Shown: positions 8,125 through 15,969, numbered from the stretch's first letter. The stretch: 22,932 nucleotides of DNA from an uncultured Bacilli bacterium (GCA_944372315.1 CALVYX010000043.1:1-22932); one strand, 5' to 3'. Notes: generated by a model from the sequence alone, not told the origin. Numbers and translations are program-made.

Positions 8125-8649
8125 ATGGCAAGTAATGAAGATATCATAAAAGAAGCGGATTACTATTTAAATAATGAAGTAACAATAGAACAGGCAAGTA
8201 AAGACTTAGGGATTAGTAAAAGAACGTTACAATTACATTTAAAAAAATTAGAAAGTATTGCTCCTGATAAATATCAATTAGTAAAAGATAAAAAAGAGAA
8301 TAATATTAGACAAGGAAATATTAAAGGAGGTTCTTTAGGTAGACGAGGTCCTACTTGGACTAAGGAACAAGCCATGGGTTTAGCTGTGGATATGATCGAA
8401 AAGGGTAGAACTTATGGCGAGGAAGGAACAGTAGCAGGGATACCTAAATCCACTTTGTATGATATGATTAATAAAGGGGTAACAGATGAATATACAGTAT
8501 CACTACTATATGCTTTATCAGAGGCTAATATAAGAGGTATGACTTTAGAAGAATATTTGACTGTTTATAAAAAAGAACATGCTATCATAGATCAAGTATC
8601 TAGAGATATAATAAATGAAAATATTAATAATTTAGGAAAGAAAAAATAA
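8125..8649 (+). CDS. Tandem helix-turn-helix transcriptional regulator, SpoIIID-like N-terminus
   Basis: A 174-residue protein with two probable HTH units. The first (about 18-42, TIEQASKDLGISKRTLQLHL) and the following basic stretch to the KGG at 67-69 resemble the compact sporulation regulator SpoIIID, including the spacing between the recognition helix and a G-G turn. After GRRGPTW comes a second helical unit (about 80-118) with the recognition-helix-like VAGIPKSTLYDMINKG. The remaining 55 residues are helical and charged, with no catalytic motif. Translation is probably coupled to lepA: its GGAGG (8110-8114) lies within the last lepA codons, and only 2 bases separate the stop from this ATG. 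DNA binding is inferred from the HTH pattern; the target genes are unknown. The gene does not belong to the common lepA-hemW arrangement that I know. Confidence 0.65.
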   Translation: MASNEDIIKEADYYLNNEVTIEQASKDLGISKRTLQLHLKKLESIAPDKYQLVKDKKENNIRQGNIKGGSLGRRGPTWTKEQAMGLAVDMIEKGRTYGEEGTVAGIPKSTLYDMINKGVTDEYTVSLLYALSEANIRGMTLEEYLTVYKKEHAIIDQVSRDIINENINNLGKKK

Positions 8650-8663
8650 AGGAGTGTGGAAGT

Positions 8664-9767
8664 ATGTTAAAGATGAATGCTAAATCTTTATATATCCACA
8701 TTCCTTTTTGTAAGCATATTTGTTCCTATTGTGATTTTTGTAAGATGTATTATAATGAAGAATTAGCGGATAAGTATTTAACTAGTTTAGATAAAGAAAT
8801 AAAAACTTATTATAAAAATGATACCATAGAAACTTTATATATTGGAGGAGGTACTCCATCTAGTTTAAGTAAAAATATGTTGGTTAAATTATTTAATATT
8901 TTAAAAATAATAAAAAAAAGTAATAATTTAGAATTTAGTTTTGAAGTAAATGTTTCTGATATAACAGAAGAGTTACTAATATTATTAAAAAATAATCAAG
9001 TAAATCGTATTAGTATTGGAATAGAAACCGTTAATGATCGATTTTTATCATTTTTAAATCGTAATCATGTGAAAGAAGATGTATATGATAAAGTAATGCT
9101 TACTAAAAAATATTTTAATAATATCAATGTTGATTTTATGTATGGTTTTTATGGACAAACTGTAAAAGATATAAAAGAAGATTTATTGTTTTTTCAAAGT
9201 TTAGATGTACCTCATATTTCCATTTATTCTTTGATTTTAGAACCTAATACTAAATTATTTATTGATAAAGTAAAATCATTAGATGAAGAAGTGGAATCCA
9301 ATATGTATTTTTATATTATTAAATTTTTAGAAAATTTAGGATATCATCATTATGAGCTTAGTAATTTTGCTAAAGAAGGATATGAATCAAGACATAATTT
9401 AACTTATTGGAACAATGAATCTTACTATGGCTTTGGATTAGGAGCCGTGGGATATATTGATAACTATCGTATTACTAATACTAGAAGTATTAATAATTAT
9501 AATAAAGGATTATATGTTTTAACGAAAGATTATGAAGATATAAACATAAAGATGAGTAATGAAATGATCTTAGGTCTTAGAAAAATAAAGGGAGTGAATA
9601 TGCATAAATTTAGTTCTAAATATGGTAAAACAATAGAAGATGTTTTTCCTATTAGTGACTTAATAAAAAAAGATGTTTTAAAAAAAGATAATAATTATCT
9701 TTATATTAATAAAGAATATTTATATTTATCTAATCAAATATTAGAGAGATTTATTGATATTAATTAA
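8664..9767 (+). CDS. hemW: Radical SAM protein HemW (heme chaperone, coproporphyrinogen oxidase-like)
   Basis: A 367-residue radical SAM protein. IHIPFCKHICSYCDF places the CxxxCxxC cluster ligands at C16, C20 and C23, followed by a fourth Cys at 26. YIGGGTPSSL (about 59-68) binds the SAM amino group, and the EVNVSDITEELL, RISIGIETVN and DFMYGFYGQT segments continue the HemN/HemW barrel. The C-terminal wing contains the family's Y-x-x-S-N-F-A-K and H-N-L-x-Y-W patterns. HemW was long annotated as oxygen-independent coproporphyrinogen III oxidase but is now regarded as a heme-trafficking chaperone; no other heme gene is in the window. It follows lepA, as in many Bacillota. GGAG at 8651-8654 supports the ATG at 8664. 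Confidence 0.9.
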   Translation: MLKMNAKSLYIHIPFCKHICSYCDFCKMYYNEELADKYLTSLDKEIKTYYKNDTIETLYIGGGTPSSLSKNMLVKLFNILKIIKKSNNLEFSFEVNVSDITEELLILLKNNQVNRISIGIETVNDRFLSFLNRNHVKEDVYDKVMLTKKYFNNINVDFMYGFYGQTVKDIKEDLLFFQSLDVPHISIYSLILEPNTKLFIDKVKSLDEEVESNMYFYIIKFLENLGYHHYELSNFAKEGYESRHNLTYWNNESYYGFGLGAVGYIDNYRITNTRSINNYNKGLYVLTKDYEDINIKMSNEMILGLRKIKGVNMHKFSSKYGKTIEDVFPISDLIKKDVLKKDNNYLYINKEYLYLSNQILERFIDIN

Positions 9768-9782
9768 TAATTAAGTTATAAT
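9754..9782 (+). promoter_or_regulatory. Promoter of the mscS-family gene, overlapping the end of hemW
   Basis: TTGATA (9754-9759), a 17-base spacer and TATAAT (9777-9782) give a strong sigma-A match; the -35 lies inside the last hemW codons. The predicted start near 9789 coincides with the AGGAGG ribosome-binding site, giving a leader of about 16 bases. This allows separate expression of the downstream genes. Confidence 0.65.
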
Positions 9783-9804
9783 TTTTATAGGAGGATATGA
9801 TAGT

Positions 9805-10632
9805 ATGGTAGAAATAATTTTAGAATTTATTTGTTCTAAAAGATTTTATTTGCCAATTATTTTTATAGGGGTAGGAGTTATTGTATATAGTATTATTGCT
9901 AATTCTATCAATAAATTTAATAAGGTAAAATTAAGTAAAGGTGGAGTAAGAGCTGAGAAAAAACGTGCTACAGTAATATCAATTATTAAAAACTTGATTA
10001 AATATTTTATTGCTATTATTGTAATACTAGCTATTTTAAATGTATATGGCGTAAATACTACTAGTATTCTTGCTTCTTTAGGTATTGCTGGAGTTATTAT
10101 TGGTCTTGCTTTGCAAGATATTGCTAAAGATTTCTTAGCGGGAATGTTTACTGTTTTTGATGATGCTTATTCTGTAGGAGATACTGTTAAGATTAAAGAT
10201 TTTACAGGAGAAGTTATTTCTATTGGATTAAAAGATACTAAAATAAAAGCTTATACTGGAGAAATTATGACGATCTCAAATAGTGCTTTTACAGAAGTTA
10301 TTAATTATAGTGCTGCTAATGCCAAAGTAATAGTTGATATTAATGTAAGTTATGATACTAATATTGATAAGTTAGAAAAAATATTAGAAGGAATGAAAGG
10401 AGATATTAAAGATATAGAAAATGTTGTTAAGGAACCGGAATTATTAGGAGTATCTTCTTTATCAGATTCTGCAGTTGTTTATAGTATAGTAATTGATTGT
10501 AAACCGATGACTCATTTTGGAGTAAAAAGAGAGACATTAAAATTATTAAAGAATACTTTAGATAAACATAAAGTAGAAATTCCTTATAATAAGTTAGATA
10601 TCTATGTAAAAGAGAAAGGACAAACGAAGTAA
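9805..10632 (+). CDS. Small-conductance mechanosensitive channel (MscS family)
   Basis: A 275-residue inner-membrane channel that opens under membrane tension to release solutes during osmotic down-shock. Three transmembrane segments are visible (about 15-34, 61-80 and 86-116). The last is the pore helix and carries the family pattern GIAGVIIGLALQDIAKDFLA followed by FTVFDDAYSVGDTVKI, which enters the beta domain. A mixed alpha-beta C-terminal cytoplasmic domain follows, and the length matches B. subtilis YkuT-like proteins. It has its own promoter, and an AGGAGG ribosome-binding site 10 bases before the ATG. The next gene begins within 20 bases, so the HD, ThyX and Tmk genes may be transcribed from here as well. 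Confidence 0.92.
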   Translation: MVEIILEFICSKRFYLPIIFIGVGVIVYSIIANSINKFNKVKLSKGGVRAEKKRATVISIIKNLIKYFIAIIVILAILNVYGVNTTSILASLGIAGVIIGLALQDIAKDFLAGMFTVFDDAYSVGDTVKIKDFTGEVISIGLKDTKIKAYTGEIMTISNSAFTEVINYSAANAKVIVDINVSYDTNIDKLEKILEGMKGDIKDIENVVKEPELLGVSSLSDSAVVYSIVIDCKPMTHFGVKRETLKLLKNTLDKHKVEIPYNKLDIYVKEKGQTK

Positions 10633-10649
10633 TAATGAATGAGGCAGTG

Positions 10650-11231
10650 ATGAGTAAAGTAGAAGCTTTTAATAAAGAATATAGTTATATTAAAGATCCA
10701 AAATTAGTAAAAGATGTCAAGTATTTAGTGTCGATGTTACCAGATTATTTTTTTGAAGTTCCAGCTTCCTCTACTGGTAAATATCATCCTAAATACGCAT
10801 TAGGAGAAGGGGGATTAGTAAGACATACTAAGTCAGCAGTTAGAATGGCTTATGAATTACTTAATAACCCTATTATTGGAGGAAAATATACACTTCATGA
10901 GAAAGATTTAATGATTATAGCGTTAATACTTCATGATGGATTAAAATCAGGTAAAGAAAAAAGTCAATATACTAAAGTGGAACATCCATTATTAGCATCA
11001 GAATTTATAAAAGATAATATGGATCAGTTAGAAATGAATGATGAGGATATTGAATTTATTTGCGAAGTGATCGAGTCTCATATGGGTGCATGGAATAAAG
11101 ATTTTGATGGTAATGAAGTATTACCAATTCCTAGAACCAAATATCAGAGTTTTGTTCATATGTGCGATTATTTGGCTAGTAGAAAATTTATAAATGTAGA
11201 ATTTGATGATAATAATGACGTCATAGGGTAA
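10650..11231 (+). CDS. HD-domain phosphohydrolase, probably nucleotide-related
   Basis: A 193-residue soluble protein. It has an N-terminal PASSTGKYHPKYALGEGG stretch followed by RH (H59), then the HD signature ILHDG (H95, D96), H112 in VEHPLL, H144 in ESHMG and a HMCDYLASRKF end (H170, D173). These residues fit a metal-dependent HD phosphohydrolase of the kind also common in phages. Substrate is not determined by sequence. It sits directly before thyX and tmk, so a role in nucleotide or dNTP turnover is a reasonable inference. Start choice: the ATG at 10635 is 2 bases after the mscS stop but its nearest Shine-Dalgarno (AAAGGA) is 14 bases away; the ATG at 10650 has GAGG 5 bases upstream. The two differ by five residues. 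Confidence 0.8.
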   Translation: MSKVEAFNKEYSYIKDPKLVKDVKYLVSMLPDYFFEVPASSTGKYHPKYALGEGGLVRHTKSAVRMAYELLNNPIIGGKYTLHEKDLMIIALILHDGLKSGKEKSQYTKVEHPLLASEFIKDNMDQLEMNDEDIEFICEVIESHMGAWNKDFDGNEVLPIPRTKYQSFVHMCDYLASRKFINVEFDDNNDVIG

Positions 11232-11263
11232 TACTTATTGAATATTTGTGGGGAGGTAAGAAT

Positions 11264-12478
11264 ATGGAAATAAGTAATTTAAAAGTAACTTTGTTACCAC
11301 ATACATCTTTTTTAATGGAAGATGGAACATTTAACTTAAATAAAGCGATGCTTTATCAAGGACAAATAGGAGGAATTTGCTATAATGAAGATGGTCTTTT
11401 AGCATCATTTTGTGAACAAGAAGACATAACTTCTAGAAGAGTAAATAGGACTACTAGTGGAGAACATCAAAGTGTATTTGAACATGTGAACATTGGGCTT
11501 TATTTACAAAATAGTCCTAAGTTTTTAAATATGATTTTAAATAATGAACACCAATATTCCACCAGTGAAAGATCCCTTAGGTATACTACAATTAAAAGTG
11601 ATGAAGTATTAAATGAAGAAATGATTAGATTGTATAATAAATGGAATGAAATTTTCTTTATAAAGATAAAAGAAAAATATGGGTCTATTAAAACAGATAA
11701 GCAAATAATGAAACTTGCTCAAGAAAATAGTAGATATTTAATGCCTGTTACTATTCCCACTGAGATGGTACACACTATTCCACTAGCTCAATTAAATAGA
11801 GTAGTGAATTATATGATGGATTATAAAAATAATGGAATAGAGGGAAAAAAAGATAATTTGCATGAGCAAATGTTACCACATATTAATAAATTTATTGAGG
11901 AATTATATCGTGTTAATGTTATTGATGAGCGACTATTATCGAATAGAAAACATCGTAAGTTATCAATATTTGGAGAAAATTTATTAGATAACCACAAAGA
12001 GTTTGGAGAAGTGTATTCTACCGTTTATAAAGGATCGTTTGCCCAACTTGCTCAAGCACATCGTCATAGAACAATCTATTATAGTATGGAGCGAGATAAG
12101 AATAAAGAATATTTTGTTCCACCAATCATTTCGGATGATCCACTATTAGTAAGTGAATGGTTAGATGATACCAGATTATTAATTGAAAAATATAACTGTA
12201 TTCCACAAAGTGAAAAAGTAATTATTAGTGAACAAGGAACTTTTGATAACTTTGTTATGAAAATGAAAGAAAGATTATGTAGTGCTGCTCAACTAGAGGT
12301 AGCAATGCAAACGGAAGAAACAAGAGATGAGTATTATAATTCTTTAGTAGAGCAAGCTCATCATAAAAAAGAAGAAATGAAAAATTATATGAATGGAGCA
12401 AGATGTACTTTTAAAGATTATGACTGTTCACAAAGTTGTAATTTCCCTGAAGGAATAAAATTATTAAGAAAGATATAA
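11264..12478 (+). CDS. thyX: Double-length flavin-dependent thymidylate synthase (tandem ThyX)
   Basis: A 404-residue protein, nearly twice the usual ThyX length of about 220-250. ThyX makes dTMP from dUMP with FAD, NADPH and methylenetetrahydrofolate. The N-terminal half shows the ThyX pattern GEHQSVFEHV (66-75), YSTSERSLRYT (98-108, like the S-x-x-S-x-R-Y part) and NSRYLMPVTIPTEMVHT (155-171), but NNEHQ stands where RHR is expected. The C-terminal half has a second pattern: GSFAQLAQAHRHRTIYYSM (257-275) with an intact RHR at 267-269, then ERLCSAAQLEVA (336-347) and a Cys-rich end (C381, C388, C392) like the ThyX tail. The two halves look complementary. A TTG at 11246 is in frame, but GGGAGGT precedes the ATG at 11264 by about 7 bases. 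tmk follows 10 bases later, as expected for dTMP supply. Confidence 0.85.
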   Translation: MEISNLKVTLLPHTSFLMEDGTFNLNKAMLYQGQIGGICYNEDGLLASFCEQEDITSRRVNRTTSGEHQSVFEHVNIGLYLQNSPKFLNMILNNEHQYSTSERSLRYTTIKSDEVLNEEMIRLYNKWNEIFFIKIKEKYGSIKTDKQIMKLAQENSRYLMPVTIPTEMVHTIPLAQLNRVVNYMMDYKNNGIEGKKDNLHEQMLPHINKFIEELYRVNVIDERLLSNRKHRKLSIFGENLLDNHKEFGEVYSTVYKGSFAQLAQAHRHRTIYYSMERDKNKEYFVPPIISDDPLLVSEWLDDTRLLIEKYNCIPQSEKVIISEQGTFDNFVMKMKERLCSAAQLEVAMQTEETRDEYYNSLVEQAHHKKEEMKNYMNGARCTFKDYDCSQSCNFPEGIKLLRKI

Positions 12479-12488
12479 AGAGGTAATT

Positions 12489-13154
12489 ATGACAAAAGGT
12501 AAATTAATTGTTATTGAAGGAACAGATTGTTCTGGTAAAGAGACACAAAGTAAATTATTAATAGAAAACTTAAAAAAACAAGGATATAAATGTGTTATGT
12601 TTGATTTTCCTAATTATAAGAGTCCAACTGGAAAAATCATTGGTGGACCGTTTTTAGGAAAAGAAGAAATAGCTGAATGTTATTTTGAAGAGGGGCCTAC
12701 CATGGTTGATCCTAAAGTATCATGTTTATACTATACAGCAGACTTTAAATATAATATTACGGAAATTAATAAATATTTAGAAGAAGGATATTATGTTATA
12801 TTAGATCGTTATGTTACTAGTAGTTTAGGTCATCAAGGAAGTAAAATTAGTGATAAAGAAGAAAGATTTCAAATGTATCAATGGATTGACAAATTAAATT
12901 ATTGGTTAATGGGATTACCTAAACCTGATATTACTATTTTTTTACATGTTCCTTTTGCTTATGCTAAGGAATTAAAGAAAAATAGAGCTTCTTTAGATAA
13001 AGCAGAAAAAGATGAACAACATTTAAAAAATGCAGAGCGAGCATACTTAGAATTAGTAGGGTTATATAATTGGAGTTATGTTAGTTGTATAAAAGATGAT
13101 CAACTTAGAAGTATTCCTGACATCAATCAAGAGATCATGAATATAATACTATAG
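12489..13154 (+). CDS. tmk: Thymidylate kinase (dTMP kinase)
   Basis: A 221-residue P-loop kinase that phosphorylates dTMP to dTDP. Motifs: VIEGTDCSGKETQ at 8-20, the DRY motif in ILDRYVTSS (D106, R107), the FPNYKSPTGK acceptor-side segment (40-49) and a C-terminal lid with paired basic residues near 168-176. The P-loop has Glu after the Lys instead of Ser or Thr, a variation like the GKATQ form I recall in one group of Bacillota dTMP kinases, so I do not read it as inactivation. It lies 10 bases after thyX with AGAGGT as its ribosome-binding site, making a ThyX-Tmk pair for dTTP synthesis. It ends in TAG. Other dNMP kinases share the fold, but the DRY motif and context favour Tmk. Confidence 0.88.
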   Translation: MTKGKLIVIEGTDCSGKETQSKLLIENLKKQGYKCVMFDFPNYKSPTGKIIGGPFLGKEEIAECYFEEGPTMVDPKVSCLYYTADFKYNITEINKYLEEGYYVILDRYVTSSLGHQGSKISDKEERFQMYQWIDKLNYWLMGLPKPDITIFLHVPFAYAKELKKNRASLDKAEKDEQHLKNAERAYLELVGLYNWSYVSCIKDDQLRSIPDINQEIMNIIL

Positions 13155-13170
13155 TGATTAGGAGGTATTT

Positions 13171-13872
13171 ATGAATCTCATTGCTCATAGAGGTCTACAG
13201 TCTAAAAATATAAAAGAAAACACTTTAGAAGCGATAGAATTAGGAAATAGACATGAAGATATAGATGGAGTAGAGATTGATGTAAGATTAACTAAAGATA
13301 ATCAAGTAGTAGTTATTCATGATGAGTATATTGATAGAGTTAGTAATGGTAGTGGTAGAATTAATGAAATGTCTTTAGGAAGATTAAAAAGATTTAATTA
13401 TGGTACTAGAGTAAAACCATCGACAGTAAATAGTCTTTCTGAAGTTTTAGATAAAATTAGTCCGGATACTTTATTAGTAATTGAATTAAAGGATGAACGA
13501 GAAAAAAATGATATTCTAGCTAGTAAAGTGATAGAAATAGTGAATCAGTATCCATTACTAAATATATGGTTAAAAAGCTTTTCTTTAGATATTGTTAATT
13601 ACTTAAAAAGATATAGTAATCGTCCTATTGGGGTATTAGTGAATAGAATGAATAAAGATTTATTAAATCTAGAGTTTGATTTTTATTCTGTTTCTTTGGA
13701 TATCATTACTAATGATATAGTAAATAATAAATTAAATAAGAGACAAGCGGTTATGGTTTGGACAATAAATACTAAAGAACAATTTGAAGAGTTAAAAGAT
13801 AAATTAAAGAGTAATATTAATAGGGTGTATATGATTAGTGATAATCCTTTAATTTATAGTAAAGATAAATAG
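13171..13872 (+). CDS. Glycerophosphodiester phosphodiesterase family protein
   Basis: A 233-residue TIM-barrel enzyme of the GDPD family, which releases glycerol 3-phosphate from glycerophosphodiesters. The catalytic pattern is complete: IAHRG (H6, R7), ENTLEA (16-21), GVEIDVRLTKD (33-43, metal ligands E35 and D37) and VIHDEYIDRVSNG (48-60, H50). Later strands include VIELKD, VMVWTIN near the C-terminus and a final S-D-N-P. No signal peptide is present, so it acts in the cytoplasm, perhaps in lipid head-group recycling. It is the last gene before a strong terminator, with AGGAGG 5 bases before the ATG. Its link to the nucleotide genes upstream is probably only positional. Confidence 0.9.
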   Translation: MNLIAHRGLQSKNIKENTLEAIELGNRHEDIDGVEIDVRLTKDNQVVVIHDEYIDRVSNGSGRINEMSLGRLKRFNYGTRVKPSTVNSLSEVLDKISPDTLLVIELKDEREKNDILASKVIEIVNQYPLLNIWLKSFSLDIVNYLKRYSNRPIGVLVNRMNKDLLNLEFDFYSVSLDIITNDIVNNKLNKRQAVMVWTINTKEQFEELKDKLKSNINRVYMISDNPLIYSKDK

Positions 13873-13892
13873 TAAAAGTTATTTTTTGCACT

Positions 13893-13926
13893 AAAAAACT
13901 TCACAATCTTTTGTGAAGCTTTTTTA
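13893..13926. terminator. Bidirectional terminator between the GDPD and pilus ATPase genes
   Basis: The stem CTTCACAA (13899-13906) / TTGTGAAG (13911-13918) with loop TCTT is flanked by A6 on the left and T-rich sequence on the right. It can end transcription from both convergent genes and closes the long rightward run. Confidence 0.85.
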
Positions 13927-13932
13927 TTTTAT

Positions 13933-15288
13933 TTAATCTAATAAAATATTATCATACATATCAATTATTTCTATTTCTACTGTGTATGCATCAATAATTT
14001 CTAGTTCATAAGCATCGATAATTTCTAACTCATCTTTAGGTTGATGTTCATATTTAGATTTGACTTCTGTCTCTTCTACTTCTGTTGAAATACTTTTTTC
14101 TAAGTCGGCATCTACTTCAACAATACGTACAACTTCATTAAAAGTCGTATGTCCTTCAATTACTTTTTCCAATGCATCTTGTAATAGAGTAGTAGTACTT
14201 CCATTATAAACTATTTTTCTTAATTCTTCTTTATCTATGGTAGGATCGCTTATAACATCTCGTAAATGATCGGTTATGTATAAAACTTCATGTACTGCCA
14301 TACGTCCTCTAAAACCATGATTACAGTGTTCACATCCGACTGGTTCATATACTTCAGGAACATATTTATTTAATACTCGTCTAAAGAAATGCTCTTCATA
14401 AGGAGTGACAGGTCTTTTTTTACGACAATATGGACAAAGAGTTCTTACTAATTTTTGCGAAATAATACCTGTTAGAGCACTAGATAATAAATATCGTTCT
14501 ACATCCATATCTAGTAATCTTTCAATTGTACTTAAAGAGTCATTAGTATGGATTGTTGATAATACTAAGTGACCAGTAATAGAGGCACGAACGGCAATTT
14601 TTGCTGTTTCTGAGTCACGAATTTCTCCGATTAGAATAATATTAGGATCTTGTCTTAAAATAGATCTTAAAACGGTTGCAAAGGTTAATCCAATATCGCT
14701 ATTTACTTGTACTTGGTTAATTCCTTCAATATTCATTTCTATTGGATCTTCTACTGTAATAATATTGGTTTCTTCTTTATTTAAAGCTTGTAACATGGAA
14801 TAAGTAGTTGTTGATTTACCACTACCAGTAGCACCAGTAACTAAAATAATTCCATTAGGTACTTCCATCATTTTACTAACCAATTTATAATTCTTAGGAG
14901 AAAATCCTAAACTATCCATTCCAGTTAAACTTTTAGTGAAATCTAAAATACGAATAACTACCTTTTCCCCTTCGTTAGTAGGTAGAGCAGATACACGCAT
15001 ATCTAAATCTTTTCCTTCAATACGTCCTTTAATGGCACCATCTTGAGGTAGTCTTGTCTCTGTAATATTCATATTAGATATAAGTTTAACCCTAGTAGTT
15101 AAATTACGTTCATATTCTTTTGGGATAATAGTATGATCTCTTAATTGTCCATCCATACGCATCCTAATCATTAGACAATCTTCCCTAGGATCCAAATGTA
15201 TGTCACTAGCATTATGTTGTGCTGCATACAATATAATTTGGTTAACAATATCTACTATTGGTACATGTTGTATATCGTATTCTACCAT
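13933..15288 (-). CDS. Type IV pilus/competence assembly ATPase (PilB/ComGA/GspE family)
   Basis: A 451-residue hexameric motor ATPase that powers pilus or pseudopilus extension from the cytoplasmic face of the membrane. Motifs: ASDIHLDP (27-34), Walker A GATGSGKST (152-160), Asp box VEDPIE (179-184), Walker B IILIGEIRD (217-225), His box STIHTND (244-250), and a tetracysteine zinc site C285/C288 and C319/C322. It lacks the long N-terminal domain of PilB and GspE and so resembles the compact ComGA type. The last 50 residues form an acidic tail with the repeat EIIDAY, EIIDAY, EIIDMY (about 420-445), which I do not know from the family. It is divergent from two prepilin genes and shares their promoter region. 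The ATG follows a GGGG-type ribosome-binding site. The other assembly proteins are not in the window. Confidence 0.9.
   Translation of the reverse strand: MVEYDIQHVPIVDIVNQIILYAAQHNASDIHLDPREDCLMIRMRMDGQLRDHTIIPKEYERNLTTRVKLISNMNITETRLPQDGAIKGRIEGKDLDMRVSALPTNEGEKVVIRILDFTKSLTGMDSLGFSPKNYKLVSKMMEVPNGIILVTGATGSGKSTTTYSMLQALNKEETNIITVEDPIEMNIEGINQVQVNSDIGLTFATVLRSILRQDPNIILIGEIRDSETAKIAVRASITGHLVLSTIHTNDSLSTIERLLDMDVERYLLSSALTGIISQKLVRTLCPYCRKKRPVTPYEEHFFRRVLNKYVPEVYEPVGCEHCNHGFRGRMAVHEVLYITDHLRDVISDPTIDKEELRKIVYNGSTTTLLQDALEKVIEGHTTFNEVVRIVEVDADLEKSISTEVEETEVKSKYEHQPKDELEIIDAYELEIIDAYTVEIEIIDMYDNILLD
13954..14031 (-). repeat. Repeat tail in the pilus ATPase (three copies of about 8 residues)
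   Basis: Encodes residues 420-445: ELEIIDAY twice in direct succession, then a variant TVEIEIIDMY. At DNA level the first two 24-base units differ at several third positions, so this is an established protein repeat rather than a recent slippage. Confidence 0.7.
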
Positions 15289-15332
15289 ACTTTTAGCCCC
15301 TTTTTTATTTTCTCTATAGTATTTTACTCTAA

Positions 15333-15361
15333 TTTATTATATAATAGATTCGAGATATAAT
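15333..15361 (+). promoter_or_regulatory. Rightward promoter of the prepilin genes
   Basis: TTTATT (15333-15338, weak), a 17-base spacer and a perfect TATAAT (15356-15361). The predicted start near 15368 gives a leader of about 14 bases. Both elements overlap the boxes of the leftward ATPase promoter. Confidence 0.5.
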
Positions 15362-15364
15362 CAA
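15336..15364 (-). promoter_or_regulatory. Leftward promoter of the pilus ATPase gene
   Basis: On the minus strand TTGATT (15359-15364), a 17-base spacer and TATAAT (15336-15341). The predicted start near 15329 gives a leader of about 41 bases. It physically overlaps the rightward pilin promoter. Confidence 0.6.
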
Positions 15365-15381
15365 TAAAGGTAAGTGAAAAA

Positions 15382-15969
15382 ATGAAAAAGATTGACAACC
15401 AGGGGTTTGTAATGGTTGAAACTATTATTGTTGCAGTGTTTGTAATAGGTATATGTACCTTCTTATTTACAAATTTTTTGCCATTAATTGCTGATTATGA
15501 GCGTGTAAGTGATTATGATAATGTTGATACCAAATATAAGGCTCATGAAATTAGAAAAATGCTTTTAAGAGAATTTGATAAAGATGCTAATTTAACTAGT
15601 ATATTCTCTAGTCATATTTCAGGTAATAATGGTTATTATCGTTATCAAAATTATAACGAAACAGTAGGAGATGATGTCGTTACTAAGAATCGTCTTTGTT
15701 CATTATTAACTTCTCCTAATTATTGTAATAAATTATTTAGTGAAGATTATTTAAATGTAAAAGAAGTGATTGTAACGCCATTTAAATTAGGAAGTTTTAA
15801 GAATGTAGTAAAAGATAATAAAGATTTTGATCGATCATTAAGAGAATATGTGGATTATCTTCCTGATTATGGAAAATATTCCAGTAGATATGATAGTTAT
15901 TATAGAATTATAGTAGCGTTTAATGATGGAAGATTTTCAAACATAGAGGTGCGTTATGATGTTGGATAA
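15382..15969 (+). CDS. Type IV prepilin-like protein (first pilin/pseudopilin)
   Basis: A 195-residue protein with a classic prepilin N-terminus: a short charged leader ending NQG at residue 8, then FVMVETIIVAVFVIGICTFL. Cleavage after G8 would leave F as the first mature residue, and Glu at mature position 5 (E13) as required for methylation and assembly. About 20 hydrophobic residues follow, then a hydrophilic extracytoplasmic domain of about 160 residues rich in Tyr and Asp. Two cysteines (C-x8-C, in NRLCSLLTSP and NYCNKL) could form a disulfide. The globular part is not recognisable; it is probably a minor pilin or competence pseudopilin. It is followed by, and overlaps, the second prepilin gene, and shares its promoter region with the ATPase gene. 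Confidence 0.78.
   Translation: MKKIDNQGFVMVETIIVAVFVIGICTFLFTNFLPLIADYERVSDYDNVDTKYKAHEIRKMLLREFDKDANLTSIFSSHISGNNGYYRYQNYNETVGDDVVTKNRLCSLLTSPNYCNKLFSEDYLNVKEVIVTPFKLGSFKNVVKDNKDFDRSLREYVDYLPDYGKYSSRYDSYYRIIVAFNDGRFSNIEVRYDVG

Noticed and set aside
12519..12545. Thymidylate kinase P-loop with Glu after the Lys (GKE) as a sign of inactivation
   Set aside because: The following Thr-Gln, the DRY motif and the lid are intact, and GKATQ-type variants are known in one group of Bacillota dTMP kinases.
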